Below, in pieces: positions 13,523 through 24,471 of a DNA stretch of 64,000 bases. Both the position numbers and the translations under genes were made by a program. Positions within the stretch are counted from its first letter, which is position 1. Each line of letters opens with the position of its first letter. Origin of the DNA: Escallonia rubra (lineage: Eukaryota > Streptophyta > Magnoliopsida > Escalloniales > Escalloniaceae). Location of the stretch: contig JAVXUO010000080.1 of the NCBI GenBank assembly GCA_033065855.1, positions 186,001 through 250,000 of the forward strand, read 5' to 3'. Below the pieces are notes generated by a model. The model worked only from the letters and a program-made list of their open reading frames with translations, was not told where the DNA came from and did no database searches.

Positions 13523-13975
13523 TAAGAGTGTGTTTGGACGTGAGATTTGAAGTGAGGATTTCGCTTTGGGGAGATATTTAGAAATTCCTTAGGCAGAATC
13601 TCTTGTTTGGATTGTACGAAACAGAATTTACGAAATTCTCGGAAGGATTTGAACTGGGAATTTGGGGTCTCCAAATGCACAGTTCAAATAACTAGCCTGG
13701 ACTAATTATTTGTCAAATCCACTCAAAGAGGTGATTTGTTAAAACATTATGTAACTTTTGCCTACTTTTTAGGATATTTGTTCGCCACCCTTTTAACAAC
13801 TTACTTGTTTCTTTTCTTTTTTCTTTTTTTTAAGAAAAGTCTTGAATGAAATTTGTAAATGCATAGAATAATAACAAAAAATTTCCAAACAGAATATTTT
13901 GCAACGATGAGATTTGTAAATGAAGGAATTTAGAACTACCCACTATTTCAAAATTGCATATCCAAACACATCTAA
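13523..13975. mobile_element. MITE-like foldback element (tentative)
   Basis: The left edge TAAGAGTGTGTTTGGA and the opposite-strand right edge TTAGATGTGTTTGGAT are imperfect inverted repeats, with similarity extending about 30 bases inwards. The length (about 450 bp), AT-rich interior and GTGTTTGGA core fit a miniature inverted-repeat element. I could not find a convincing target duplication, so the superfamily is open. Confidence 0.45.
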
Positions 13976-14882
13976 AGACGAGGCCCCTCAATTTGCAAGA
14001 TCCTAAAAGTCAAAGGAGGGTAAAATCTTGTGTTTGGGTAGAGTTGGCAACGTGAGATAGGATTATGGTCTCAATTTGAGTTTAACTCTAAAAGTCGTTC
14101 TGTACGAGGTCCTTGACTTTGTGAATTTGACGGGGAGTGATTTTTCCCAAAATCAGCTCCTCGGGTTTAAAAGGATCCAACCAAGACTCATCCGAGATAG
14201 ATATCTTGTGTCCGTTACCCACTATCCACTGTATCATATCACCAAATAAATTACAATTCTACCGGTTAGTATTTTGCGTTAAGCCTAGGAGAAATTACCA
14301 ATAGGCAGATTTTTGAATTTTCTAAAGTAGAAATATTGAAGAGACGAGTACCATGAAAGCCTAAGCCCCCCCCATCAAATATCCTGCAAGTTGACCCAGT
14401 GAACTCCTTCATTCTATGTGTCTCTGAACCACAAAATATCTTTTGAAGAGAGCATCAAGAGGTATTTACAAACATACTCCAGGAAAAATAGAAGTTTGCA
14501 TCTGGTAGATTATGAGACTAGAAAAGTCCTGACTGAATTAGATTTGCTATGTCTGCTTTGTCCAATAAGAGTCCATTCCACCCTGCACACCAGTTGTCTA
14601 GTCTGTCCCCTAAAGATTGGAAAAAAGTTTTTCTGCTAGTAACTATGTTTAGCAAAATCGGAAGCCAAACATACGTGGAATGGATGTTAATGTTAATTTG
14701 TTGACCAATTCTTCACAATATGGATCTAGAATGATATTCACCATTTCACAATTGTAGTAATCCATTTGAAAGAGAGTAAAGTTTTATCTGCAAACATGAG
14801 GTGATTTTGATCCTTTTTAGTCCACCCACGTCTTGGCCCTGGAAAATAGCTGAATAAGAACAGCGAATAAAAAAAAAAGTGG
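13976..14882. other. Spacer without recognised gene
   Basis: Unique-looking AT-rich DNA. A GTAGAGTTGGCAACGTGAG stretch near 14038 resembles a lone hAT end, but no partner was found. Confidence 0.45.
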
Positions 14883-14893
14883 ATTGCCATATT

Positions 14894-15047
14894 TTTTTAT
14901 TTTTATTTTTATTTTTTTTGAATTTCCCAAAGGAAAATAATAGAATTGCAAATATGGATAACCCTAGGGGAGAGAGGAATCGAACACGGGACCTCGAGGT
15001 CACTCCTCGAGGCCCTTGCCAACTCAACCAACCCCTTTGGGTTGTGA
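14894..15047 (-). mobile_element. tRNA-derived SINE, 154 bp, with 11-bp target duplication
   Basis: Read on the minus strand, the element starts near TTCACAACCCAAAGG. It contains an A-box-like stretch (GGTTGAGTTGG) and a B-box-like stretch (GTGTTCGATTCC) of the internal pol III promoter, and ends in an A-rich tail of AAAAATAAAAAT type. It is bounded by a perfect 11-bp direct repeat, ATTGCCATATT, at 14883-14893 and 15048-15058. Box spacing, A-rich tail and duplication together identify a SINE. It is not a tRNA gene because no cloverleaf can be drawn. Confidence 0.88.
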
Positions 15048-15250
15048 ATTGCCATATTGAATTCCACATTTTGTGTGAATATGTTTCGATGCGGATCCAT
15101 CAATGAAACTTAAGTAAGATAAATTATTTCCTGTTGACAGCCTTATGTCTAGCTTCCTTTCTAAGGAACCAAGAGAGGTGGGCATAGAGTGAGCTCTAAC
15201 GACGTTCCACAAACATCTTACTTGAAACTTTGTTTCGAAACTCATGCTAT

Positions 15251-15896
15251 TGTCTGCGCTGTGGAAAACTCACAATCGATTTGTGCTCTTGCGACACAAT
15301 CAATTAAAAGCGTGTGATTTTTTTTGTTCCTTGGGCCTAGAGACTCCCTAAAAGTGAGAACTGAAAATAATAAAGATTGCGCGTCCAATAAAGACAAAGA
15401 AAGCATTTGATTAATATTGAAGATCTTACAAAGTATAATGTTTCCAAATCTGGAAACTAAAATATATATCGTTGGATAGGAAGAATAGCTAGAATTTCCA
15501 AAAGAAGATGCCATTCGTTTTAAGAACTTCTGAACATTAAAGAAAAAACGAAAAAGACTTGAAAATTCAAATCATGATTTTGTCTGAAGGGCTGATGATC
15601 CTTCTATCCCTCTTTGACCTACTATTATACGTGAGACTAAATTATAGAAAATAAATATCATTACAGGACAAACTACTCACATTAAAAATAACTCCTACAA
15701 CTTAGAGAATAACTATTCACTAACAAATAACCAACAACACTTATCCTTTTATTAATAGGAGCACATTTTCACATGTGTTCCTTTTTCTTCTGATGTGATT
15801 TCCTCTGTATCTCCTTCAGAAATATAAATAAAAAGTAAATGACATTTAGTGGCATTTAATTACAGTGAAGTCATTAGCGAAAAAATATGTGTTGGC
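15251..15896 (-). repeat. Left LTR (3' LTR if the element is minus-oriented)
   Basis: About 646 bp. It shares blocks such as GAAGGGCTGATGATCCTTCT, CACATTTTCACATGTGTTC and AATTACAGTGAAGTCATTAG with the right-hand copy. Confidence 0.75.
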
Positions 15897-15944
15897 TTTA
15901 GGCTACACCAAGATAACATTGAAATGTACTAAAATGAACATTTT

Positions 15945-16340
15945 TTCACTATCGATACTAGTGCATTCTTCAAAATGGAAACATTTTTTTACTATTGATA
16001 GCCTACTTTTAACTGTCGATAGCATTGAACTCTTCAAAATGGAAACATTTTTCATTATCGATAGCCAACCTTTCACTGTCGATATCTTGTTTTACTATTG
16101 ATAGACTTGCACACTTTATTGCAAGTATTTTTATTATCGATTAGTCATCGATTGGCTTAAACTGTTCCATCTTGATTTAGCACACACCAGTACCAAGATA
16201 ATATTTTCTATCGATACACCAGTCACTATCGATAAGCTTGCACTCTTCTAAGATATATAGTCTTCAAAAGAAAAGCATTTTTACTATCGATAGCCTTGCA
16301 CCCTTTCAAAGTGACAGTATTTTTGCTATTGATGCAAACA
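15945..16340. repeat. Cluster of ATCGAT-centred motifs inside the LTR element
   Basis: About a dozen occurrences of ATCGAT or near variants (often ACTATCGATAGC) fall within 400 bp at uneven spacing, many followed by TTGCACnCTT-like words. The sequence looks like a degraded minisatellite of a palindromic core. Confidence 0.75.
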
Positions 16341-16796
16341 ATTACTATAAGTAACCAGAGTGGTTTTCTCCCTCCCGCCCGTAGACAAATTTCATTTAGC
16401 AGACCACTATGCACACATACTTAACAAATATTAACATATGGCCTTAGTTTCATGGTACAATCAAATGAATTTTAATTTTGCATGTAAAAAGCATATATAG
16501 CATGCTGATTTGAAAGTCATAAAACCAAAATAAAACATTAGTGTGAACCGCAAATCCAAAATGGGAGTTGCATACCTAAATATGATGGATCCAAAAGTTT
16601 CCTAAATGTATTTTTACCTTGATATCTATGAAAATTAAAGTGATTGCCCATCACAAATGGCTTTCAGAATATGTGTCAACCGTTCCATCATCTTTCTTTT
16701 GCCATTTTTCATATGATGATGAAACTCATAGTTGGTTTAGAGCCTCTAGTGACTTGGTGACATTCTTCTTGATACAAATTAATTGTTCTTTGGCCA

Positions 16797-16965
16797 TTTT
16801 TGGAGCATCGATATGCCCAATAACACCATTCTTATATTTGTTTTGTTGTAAAAACCATTTTATGGTGTTGCGGAGCATTGATATGCCCCTGGTAACACCA
16901 TTTTTATTTTTTTTTTGATGTAGAAATTATTTTATGGTCTTGTGGAGCATCGATATGCCCCCCCG
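16797..16965. repeat. Approximately 70-bp tandem repeat inside the LTR element
   Basis: GGAGCATCGATATGCCC recurs at about 16801, 16875 and 16942 with similar intervening DNA (AACACCATT, TTTTATGGT), so about two and a third units are present. Confidence 0.75.
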
Positions 16966-17616
16966 GTTTCAACCCTATTTCTACTTTCCTTTTCAAAACT
17001 TTCTGCTAAAGATGGTAGAAAAGCTTGCTTTTTGGACAAACTCAACTGCATTAAGTTGGAATTCATCCATATATGATGGATACGTATAGTCAATACATTT
17101 AGCCATTGTTGGTGTGCTAGCCATGACAATCGACAAAAGTAGTCATTCGACTTCCTCTTACATCAATCTAATTTAAAAAATCGTCTTTAAACATTCTGCT
17201 ACTTCATCTGGAGTATTTCCAAACAAAGTTGATGGAAAATCTAGACCAATACCACTCTTGATTTCGTTTTCAAACTTCTATAGTTCATTAGAAGTTGCTA
17301 TCAAAATTGTTGATATATAGAATAAGTTGGTCATGATTTGCACGGATACAAATCATGAGATCATCCCAAAAAAGTTCCTGAATCAGTCAGTCTAACATCA
17401 ATGCAAGATGAAAGTACAAACCGTTTGTCATTTTTAGGAACCAAAGATGCCAAAGAATGACCTCGTACTAAATTAACTCAGAAATTGACCCTAAATTCAA
17501 CAAATCGGGCCTGAAATTCGAAGGAATTATTTGGAAACATAGTTTTAAATATTATGAATTCTAGTATTTGGTATTTTTCCACTTTTAGATTAAAAGTGTC
17601 CCACCGGGCATGCCAA

Positions 17617-18226
17617 TGTTTGCACTGTGGGCAAACTCACAATCAATTTGTGCTCCTGTGGCACAATCGATTAAAAACGTGAGATCTTTTTTGCCCTCGG
17701 ACCTGGGGACTTTCCTAAAAGTGAAAATTTGAACATAATAAAGATTGCGCACCTGATAAAGACAAAGTGAGCCTTTGATAAATGCTAAAGGTCTTTACAA
17801 AGTACAATCTTTCCGAATCTAGAAACTAGATTCCCTATCGATCGATAGGAAAATCTTCTAAACATGAAAGAAAACAAGAAAAAGGCTTGAAAACTCAAGT
17901 TAAGATTTTGTCTGAAGGGTTGTTGATCGTTCTATCCCTCTTTGACCATCTTTTATACTAGAGAGTAAATTGTAGAAAATAACTACCACCATAAGACAAG
18001 CTATCAACTTTAAAAATAACTCCTACCAATTAGAAAATAACTATCAACTCACAAGTAACTAACAACAGTCATCCCTTATCAATATGAACACATTTTCACA
18101 TGTGTTCGTTTTTCTTCTGATTTGATTTCCTCCTTATCTCCTTCAAAAATATAAATAAAAAGTAAATGTCATTTCGCGACATTTAATTACAGTGAAGTCA
18201 TTAGTGAAAAAATATGTGTCGGTGCA
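17617..18226 (-). repeat. Right LTR (5' LTR if the element is minus-oriented)
   Basis: About 610 bp, the partner of the left copy at 15251. Its inner edge borders the inferred primer-binding site. Confidence 0.75.
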
Positions 18227-18339
18227 AATAGCTACGCACTTCATTATCAGAAGTATTAAACAATTTGGAAACTAAAAATTCTTTAGAACAAGCTTAATAA
18301 AATGCCAATGGAGTCGATAATAAGCTTTTCTTGTATCTT

Positions 18340-18890
18340 TAATGCAACACACCCCCAGCTTACCTTCTTTTAGTCTTGACAATTGGTTGGTGATTTCTTA
18401 GACGGTGGGATTATTGTTAGTTATCAATTTCAATTTGTATCTAACAAGGCATTATGGATACCTAAGAACATGTTTAATGCGGTCGGTGAAAACTTTTGAA
18501 TCACTTTGTAAATTTTGTTACAGAGGCTTATTGCCCGAAAGTCCCAAAGGGAGTAAGCATTAGTATCTTTGCGTATCATGGTGATATGTGTTGTTGACAT
18601 TTTGATAAAATGCTAGTATTTAGAGAGGATAAAGCTGTTTTAATGAAAACAACAATAGTGTCCATTACATCCCAGTAGTGTTGATACAGGATTGGGATTC
18701 CATCAGGAATTAGGGATTTGAGAGGGCCGATATCAAAAAACAACAATTTTGACTTCCTCTCCCAGAATTTGGCGATTTTTAGGTCCTCTATTTTTGCTTG
18801 GGAAAAATGATGGACAATAACATTTTGATAGGCTTTCTTGGTTATTATCTCTTGACGTGATTCCTGAAAAGGTAGGATCATAAATAGAAA
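18340..18890 (-). pseudogene. LINE (L1-type) reverse-transcriptase fragment
   Basis: Minus-strand reading gives, in order, a version of the plant L1 motif around 'GPLKSxxPDGIP' followed by 'YWDVM', then after a stop 'DFRAISLCNKIYKVI', which matches the conserved DFRPISLCNVIYKII block of plant LINE reverse transcriptase. Spacing between the blocks is as expected. Stops interrupt the frame, and neither the endonuclease nor the catalytic FADD block is present, so this is a dead 5'- and 3'-truncated remnant directly beside the LTR element. Confidence 0.8.
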
Positions 18891-18899
18891 AAATTTTGG

Positions 18900-19486
18900 G
18901 CAAAGAGGTCCATGATTCCTTCCTCTCTAAGATCCACTGGCCTAACTAAACATATAGTGCGGTCTTAGATAAAACGGATTTAAAATTGAACTCGAACACA
19001 TTGGAGCAAATTTGTTTAGTCTATTTTGTCAAACACTTCAAGCCTGATCTAGTCACGGAACTCTTCAATGGCAATTTACTTAGTAGGTATCATTGGCATA
19101 CAAAATACTTGTGCAAAAATTGTATAACCAAACTATCAATTCATATAATTTCCTAGTATTTGATGATTAACAAAAAGTTTAGAACTAGAATTTTTGGATG
19201 CAGATACGTTTGTGTACAACAAAAATTTTAATTCAAGTACACTTGTGGGTCAAAAAGACAAAAATAAGAATAATCTTACCGTTGAAAACCCTTGTACTCC
19301 GACGACTTGAACTTCATTGGTGACTCCTATTGATAGTAAAAAGGAGCAGCAAGACAAGACTGTAAATGCACCACGGTTCAGTCATTAATTTTTATTGTGT
19401 TGATTTTATAATTATTAACACACAAATGAAAAACCATAAAACCAAAGTCTGCCATCCTTAATTAATGGTGTAAATAGACACTGTAA
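18900..19486. other. Spacer without recognised gene
   Basis: AT-rich. No domain or element end recognised before the target duplication of the next element. Confidence 0.45.
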
Positions 19487-19809
19487 TATTTCGATAGATT
19501 AATTACACCCATGTTCCTGAGGTTAGGGAGAAATTACAGTCAATGATACTAAGTTTTAAAATGTAACAGACCGTGACCACAAACGTTAAAAAGGTAACAC
19601 TTGTGTCCATCCGTCAAGTATCCATCCAAAAAGTGTATTTTTTGTGATGTCATCAATACGTATTTTCATAATATGGCAATCCTACCCCTAGATTATTATT
19701 ACCTATATTATCTCTCTTCCCTTTTCTCTTTCATGAACCTCTTCTCTCTTCCCCTTATCTTTCTCTTCTTCCATCAGACACATATGAACTCTCCAACCAC
19801 CATGCGATA

Positions 19810-20335
19810 GTCCCCACTATTTCACCACCAAGCTGCTACCCCCACCGTCCCACCACCAAGCCGCTGGTCCCACCGCCTACCACCGTGCCGCTACCCCCAC
19901 TGTACCATCACCACGCTGATGCCTACCGTGCAACCACCACGCCCGCTGCTCCCACGACCCACCATCATGTTGTTGCTCCTACACCCCTCGTTGTCGTCCC
20001 CATCCCTTCCCCTAACCCGCCGCCTTCCCCTACCCCGTCGCCTTCCTCTTGCTCCACCTCATCATGTCGTCCCTTGCCCCCTTCCTCATCCCAACACCCC
20101 ACCTCGTCGTACCCCGCCCTTCCTTCGCTTACCTCGCCGCCTTCCTCTTCCTCTTCCCCCAACCCCCACCCTGTCGTGGAGTTGTCCCCCGCCCCGCCCC
20201 GCTGCCTTTGCCTTTCCCCTACCCCCCGCTGCCTTCCCATTCTCTTCCCCTACCCCACCCCACACCGTCCCCCTCCCTTCCCCCACCTCACCCCGTCGTC
20301 CCCCTCTCTTCCCCTACCCCAATGCCTTTGGATTT
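19810..20335. repeat. C-rich low-complexity block within the MULE
   Basis: Strongly strand-asymmetric CCC, CCT and CCA-rich DNA. It leaves all plus frames open for about 150 codons as proline/serine-rich nonsense and explains the overlapping open frames here. Not called as a gene. Confidence 0.75.
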
Positions 20336-20364
20336 CTTAAATTTTGGATAATAAATGTTAGAAT

Positions 20365-20515
20365 TGAAAAAAATTGAAATCCTAATTTGAAAAATTAGGG
20401 AGATAAAAGAATGGCTTGAAACCCTAATTTGAAAATTAGGGAGATAAATGAATGGCTTGAAACCTAATTTGAAAATTAGGGTTTCAAATGAAAAGAATTG
20501 AAACCCTAATTTAAA
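20365..20515. repeat. About 50-bp tandem repeat within the MULE
   Basis: Three units share GAATGGCTTGAAACC and CTAATTTGAAAATTAGGG. Each unit contains the self-complementary word CTAATTTGAAAATTAG. Confidence 0.85.
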
Positions 20516-20520
20516 TATTG

Positions 20521-20700
20521 CAATTGATCAAGCAAGTCATCAATGTGTGGAAGTGGGTACTTGTTCCTCACACTCACATTGCTTAATTGCGTATAATCGA
20601 TATACAACCTCAGCGAACCGACCTTCTTTTTATCACACAATACGGGAGCACCCCATGGCGATGAACTTGGCCGAATTTAATCAGCTTCGACCAGTTTCCT
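20521..20700 (-). pseudogene. Ty3/gypsy reverse-transcriptase fragment
   Basis: The minus strand translates to an RT block whose parts read [26 protein letters not shown] and [15 protein letters not shown], matching the universal gypsy sequence around [18 protein letters not shown] and YPLPRIDDLFDQL. A stop precedes IRP, and neither the YxDD catalytic box nor any gag or integrase is present. The fragment lies wholly inside the Mutator-like element, either as cargo or as an earlier insertion. Confidence 0.88.
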
Positions 20701-21148
20701 ATTTATGCAAATTTAGGGCAGCATACACTTAGAATTAGAGAGTGATCAAAGAAACAATGTTAAAGCACACATATTCAGATTTCCAGAAAGCTATGGTAAA
20801 GAATTTACCTTTCAAGTCATGGACAATATGATCATTTTGACCATTCCGTTAGGTCAAAAGATATAAGTGTCTATTTTTCAAACTTATGGACACGCGTGTA
20901 ATTTCACCCAAACTTCAGGGATATAGGTGTAATTAATCCTATTTCGATTAGTAGCCAAATACAACTACGTATTCAATAATGTCGTGTTGAATGTTCATAT
21001 AATTCAAGCCTTTAGTTTTGTGCCTTCTTATTTTATTCCTCTTATGATTATCATAATCATAAGTCAAACCATAATAATCCCACCCCCAACCTCACTCCAA
21101 CCCCCACCCTAAAGCAAAATATATCAATAGCACCTTAAAAAAACACAA

Positions 21149-23356
21149 GAGAGATATGCTCTTGCACCCCTTCACTTTTGGGCTTATTACGCTTGCTACC
21201 CCCTATATATTGGATATCCAACAGAGACCCCTCCATGATCTTTTTATCTATCCGATCGTCAAAAAAATGTTAAAACTTAATTGTACTTTTTCGGGTTATC
21301 AAACACCTGCAATGTGGCTTCCCTTATTTTCTTTTAGTTATTTATCGCCCCTACCCTTTAACCTGACATACCTATTTTCCGTCCACATTGTACTTTCTTT
21401 TTTATCTATAATGATCACACTTTTTGCACACTTCGCAAATTGGTAAAAATTCTTATTACTCTACCTTTTGAGTTTTGTCTCTCTCATTAGAAGATTTAGA
21501 GAAAGATGTGATAGGATTTTTAGAATCAGAAGCGGTGTGTACAAAATTTTAACATTATTTCGTGGATTTTTCTGAAACAAGGCATAATCAATGTAAAAGG
21601 CAATTAATATAATATTTTGTGAATTTTTTTCAAAGCAAGGCCTAGTCAATGTAAACAATAATTGATGCAAATCTCAATTATTATAATCCATAATCGGTGC
21701 AAATCCTAATAAGTTTAAATACCAACTACTATAAACCCTAATTGGTATAATCCCTAACCGTTAAAAAACCCAATCAAAGCAAGTAATAATAAATTAACAT
21801 ACTCAGAGCTTCTTCAGGTTTATCGATTGCCATTGGAGATAGAGCTTCTTTGGGCTTTTAATAGTCCTCACTGGAGATTTGTTGAATTGTGCAAATCACA
21901 TTCGAGAGCAAAACTCTAATTGCTATACATTCTTCTCTCTTTAACGCTCATAATCTCACAAAATGATTGTAAAATGAAGGGAGGCCAATAGTTCAAAGTG
22001 ATAGGACAAGTATGGCTTTTTATAGGTTAATCTCACGCTCTCTGCCAAAAAAAAGAAAGAAAGAAAGAAAAAGAAGAGGGATAATCCAATTGAACCCCTT
22101 GAATATAGACTATAAGTACACAAGTGTAGATCGATAATAAAAATATCAAATGCGTCCATTGACTGTATGATATAGAAATACAGGTAAATGATTTTTTAAA
22201 ATCACTCATTTATTACTCTTTTGTTTACTTTAAATTTTTGTTTGCCAAGCCATTTATATTTTCATTTCTCTACATCCTTCGAACAGAACCCCCCCTGGTT
22301 TTCACTCACCCCCACCAAATGTCTTCCATGCCCTCTCTTCTAGTCGCGCAAAACCTGACAACAATGTGCATATCTGCGCAACAACTTACACCACCACCAC
22401 CACCACCACCACCACAATGTGCAGATCTGCACACAAAGCCAAATTGTAACCCAAATCTATCCCAAACCACCCATACTATCGCACATCCCCCCAACTCTCA
22501 TCACCATACAATGAGTGTCACTATTGCACATCCCCTGCTTCCCCACCATCATCGCTGCCGTAAATCATTCTCTTTTTTGCAGCTACATTGTCAGCCATGG
22601 CACTTTGACCAAGGTACCCATGGATTCAGACTCTCTTATACCATGTACTAGATACCAATCTCATCCTAATTGAAAAATAAGGTTAAAACATTTTTTTAAT
22701 ACCAAGAAAAAAAATTCAGGTTTCTGCTGATGACCATGCCGTTGTCGTCTTCTTTATCCACAACAAACACACAAACTCACCATATTTTAGGGTGGTGGTT
22801 CTAGATCGGTTGGGAAAGAGAATGCAGAGAATTGGTTACAGTGGGTGGTTGCAGTGGGGATGGGGCAACTCGTGGTGGGTTATGGTGATGGATGGTGCGA
22901 CTTGTGGAGGGCTGCGATGGTGGTGATGAGAGCAGTGGTGAGTTGCGATTGGCTACCGTGGTGGTTTTGGCGAAGGCTAAATTTATCAGCTTGAATTTGC
23001 AGATGGTGAAGGCTGAAGGTATTGGCAGGTGGGTATGTTGAAGGTTGAAGGTTGAAGGTGGGTCTGTTGAATGGTAAAGAGTCAATTACAAATTGAAATT
23101 TCGGTACGCTGGCATAAGCAAAAAAACGACACAATAGAATAAAAACGGTGCTATAATTAAAGGGTATACCGTATACGTATTATAAATTTTTAAAATTCTA
23201 GTCTAACATGTAACATTTTAAAAGTCAACGGGGTTGACTATAATTAGTTATACTTTCTCATAAAACTAAGGTGAAGAGATGTCACTTCAATTTTTCGTAT
23301 GTAAGGGGTAGCGATTGTGATAAGCTTTAAACAAAGCAGTGTGAGTGTATTTTCTC
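21149..23356. mobile_element. Possible second Mutator-like element, 2.2 kb
   Basis: The left edge GAGAGATATGCTCTTGCACC and opposite-strand right edge GAGAAAATACACTCACACTG are related. Similarity continues to a shared GCTTATnACnnTnGCTACCCC block, with about 60 percent identity over 60 bases. Flanks AAAACACAA (21140-21148) and AATACGCAA (23357-23365) agree at seven of nine positions. Inside are a CAC microsatellite (22390-22418) and GTGG-rich DNA (22790-23080) but no transposase. The architecture copies the neighbouring element, but the ends are weak. Confidence 0.45.
22390..22418. repeat. CAC microsatellite
   Basis: About nine CAC/CCA units in a perfect run. They produce a poly-proline tract in an otherwise meaningless plus-strand frame. 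Confidence 0.9.
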
Positions 23357-23365
23357 AATACGCAA

Positions 23366-24455
23366 ACCTACGTACTATAAGATGTCAAAATTTTTGGTCT
23401 ATAAATTGTCTCATCGTTGAGCTTAGTTACACTATTAAAAAACTAAACAGTACTATCGTATTCAGGACAAGTAGTACTCCCCCACTTATGTACTAAATTA
23501 AAAAATATTATTAGCGCTCAAAATATAAGCTACACGTATCATATTCTAAATATCTTTTTCTTTAGGGTGTCCTTGAATTAACTAGTACTAGTATACGCAC
23601 CAATTAAAGTACTTTCTTACTTAAGCATTCTTTCTGGGTTATGTGATATATTTAGTAGCAGCTATGGTTTGACCACATTATCAAGAATAAAATAAATCTT
23701 CTGAATCTCCTCACCCAAACAAATCTTTCTGCTAAACGTTGACAGTAGCCGGTTTATCCCCCACTTCTCCTGCCGGTTTGACCGGTCACTCCCCCCACTC
23801 GGTTTACCATTCCCACCCTTCATCCACTAACGAAAATAATAATAAAGTAATTAGAGCTGGGGCGATTCACAAACTCTCTCCCACATTTCTGCCGTAACAA
23901 TTTTAGTAACAAAAAAGTGATAAATAAAAACGTCTCGACACTACTGCTAAAAGTATATAGCGATAATGTCTTATCGCTAGATTTGTATCGTAACAGAAGT
24001 ATTGTACAGCAGAATATCTAGTTCCACGGAGTAAGGCGCCCGGAGAGCGGACAAATGTGGGTCCTGCAGGGCTCTGATTAAGTGGAGAAGGGGAGCAGTG
24101 GGGATCTTTTTCAATATAGCTCTACCTCGGCCCCTACCATATGTGGAAAAGGTTGGCCGTGGCAGTGAAACCCAGAAGAGTTTTGGGTTGGACAGTGAAG
24201 TTGTACGGAGGTCAAAGTGAACATATGCAGAAGCAAAAACACTAGAAAGTTGTTTACATGCTTAACGTTTTTGTTTGTGTGTATTGCATGTGTGCCATCT
24301 ATCATGCACCTCAGGCCAAGAACACTTTGATCGTTACTTTCAACACAAACAAATGGGGATAAGGGTGGTCCCCCTTTTGAGTCGGCGGGTCCACCTTGGC
24401 TGTGTTTGGTTAACAATAACGACTAAACCAAATTTTTTGTAAGGCTTCGTTGCTG
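23366..24455. other. Spacer without recognised gene
   Basis: Includes a pyrimidine-rich stretch with GGTTTGACCGGTCA-like words (23745-23830). No coding frame or element ends recognised. Confidence 0.45.
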
Positions 24456-24471
24456 AACATTTCAAATTACT

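Larger units (their letters stand above)
15251..18226 (-). mobile_element. Decayed LTR retrotransposon with two recognisable LTRs
   Basis: Two long direct repeats, 15251 to about 15896 and 17617 to about 18226, align over their whole length with many substitutions and small indels. Both begin TGTYTGCRCTGTGG. The inside is only about 1.7 kb and has no intact frame. Orientation is inferred as minus: the right LTR is then the 5' LTR, and TTGGCATGCCCGGTGGGAC (opposite strand of about 17598-17616) lies exactly where the primer-binding site should be. Minus-strand frames around 16600-17130 look gag-like but are full of stops. I saw no matching 5-bp target duplication. The divergence of the LTRs implies an old insertion. 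Confidence 0.75.
19496..20939. mobile_element. Mutator-like element (MULE), 1444 bp, with perfect 9-bp target duplication
   Basis: TATTTCGAT occurs at 19487-19495 and again at 20940-20948. Between them the ends are inverted repeats: GATTAATTACACC on both strands, with about 36 of the first 42 bases matching and weaker similarity beyond. A 9-bp duplication with long inverted ends is the hallmark of Mutator-like elements. No transposase (mudrA) frame is present. The cargo is a C-rich, proline-coding-like block (about 19800-20330), a 50-bp tandem repeat (20365-20515) and a Ty3/gypsy reverse-transcriptase scrap (20521-20700). Carrying unrelated fragments resembles Pack-MULEs, though the cargo here is not a host gene I recognise. 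Confidence 0.87.

Noticed and set aside
14980-15047. A tRNA gene on the minus strand
   Set aside because: A- and B-box words are present but no acceptor stem or anticodon arm can be drawn. The target duplication and A-rich tail show a SINE.
19885-20377. Overlapping open frames of about 150 codons in several plus frames and on the minus strand
   Set aside because: All come from a C-rich low-complexity block inside a Mutator-like element. The products are proline/serine repeats with no domain and no start context.
22238-22651. A 137-codon frame with a poly-proline run
   Set aside because: It is driven by a CAC microsatellite with no domain, inside a probable transposable element.
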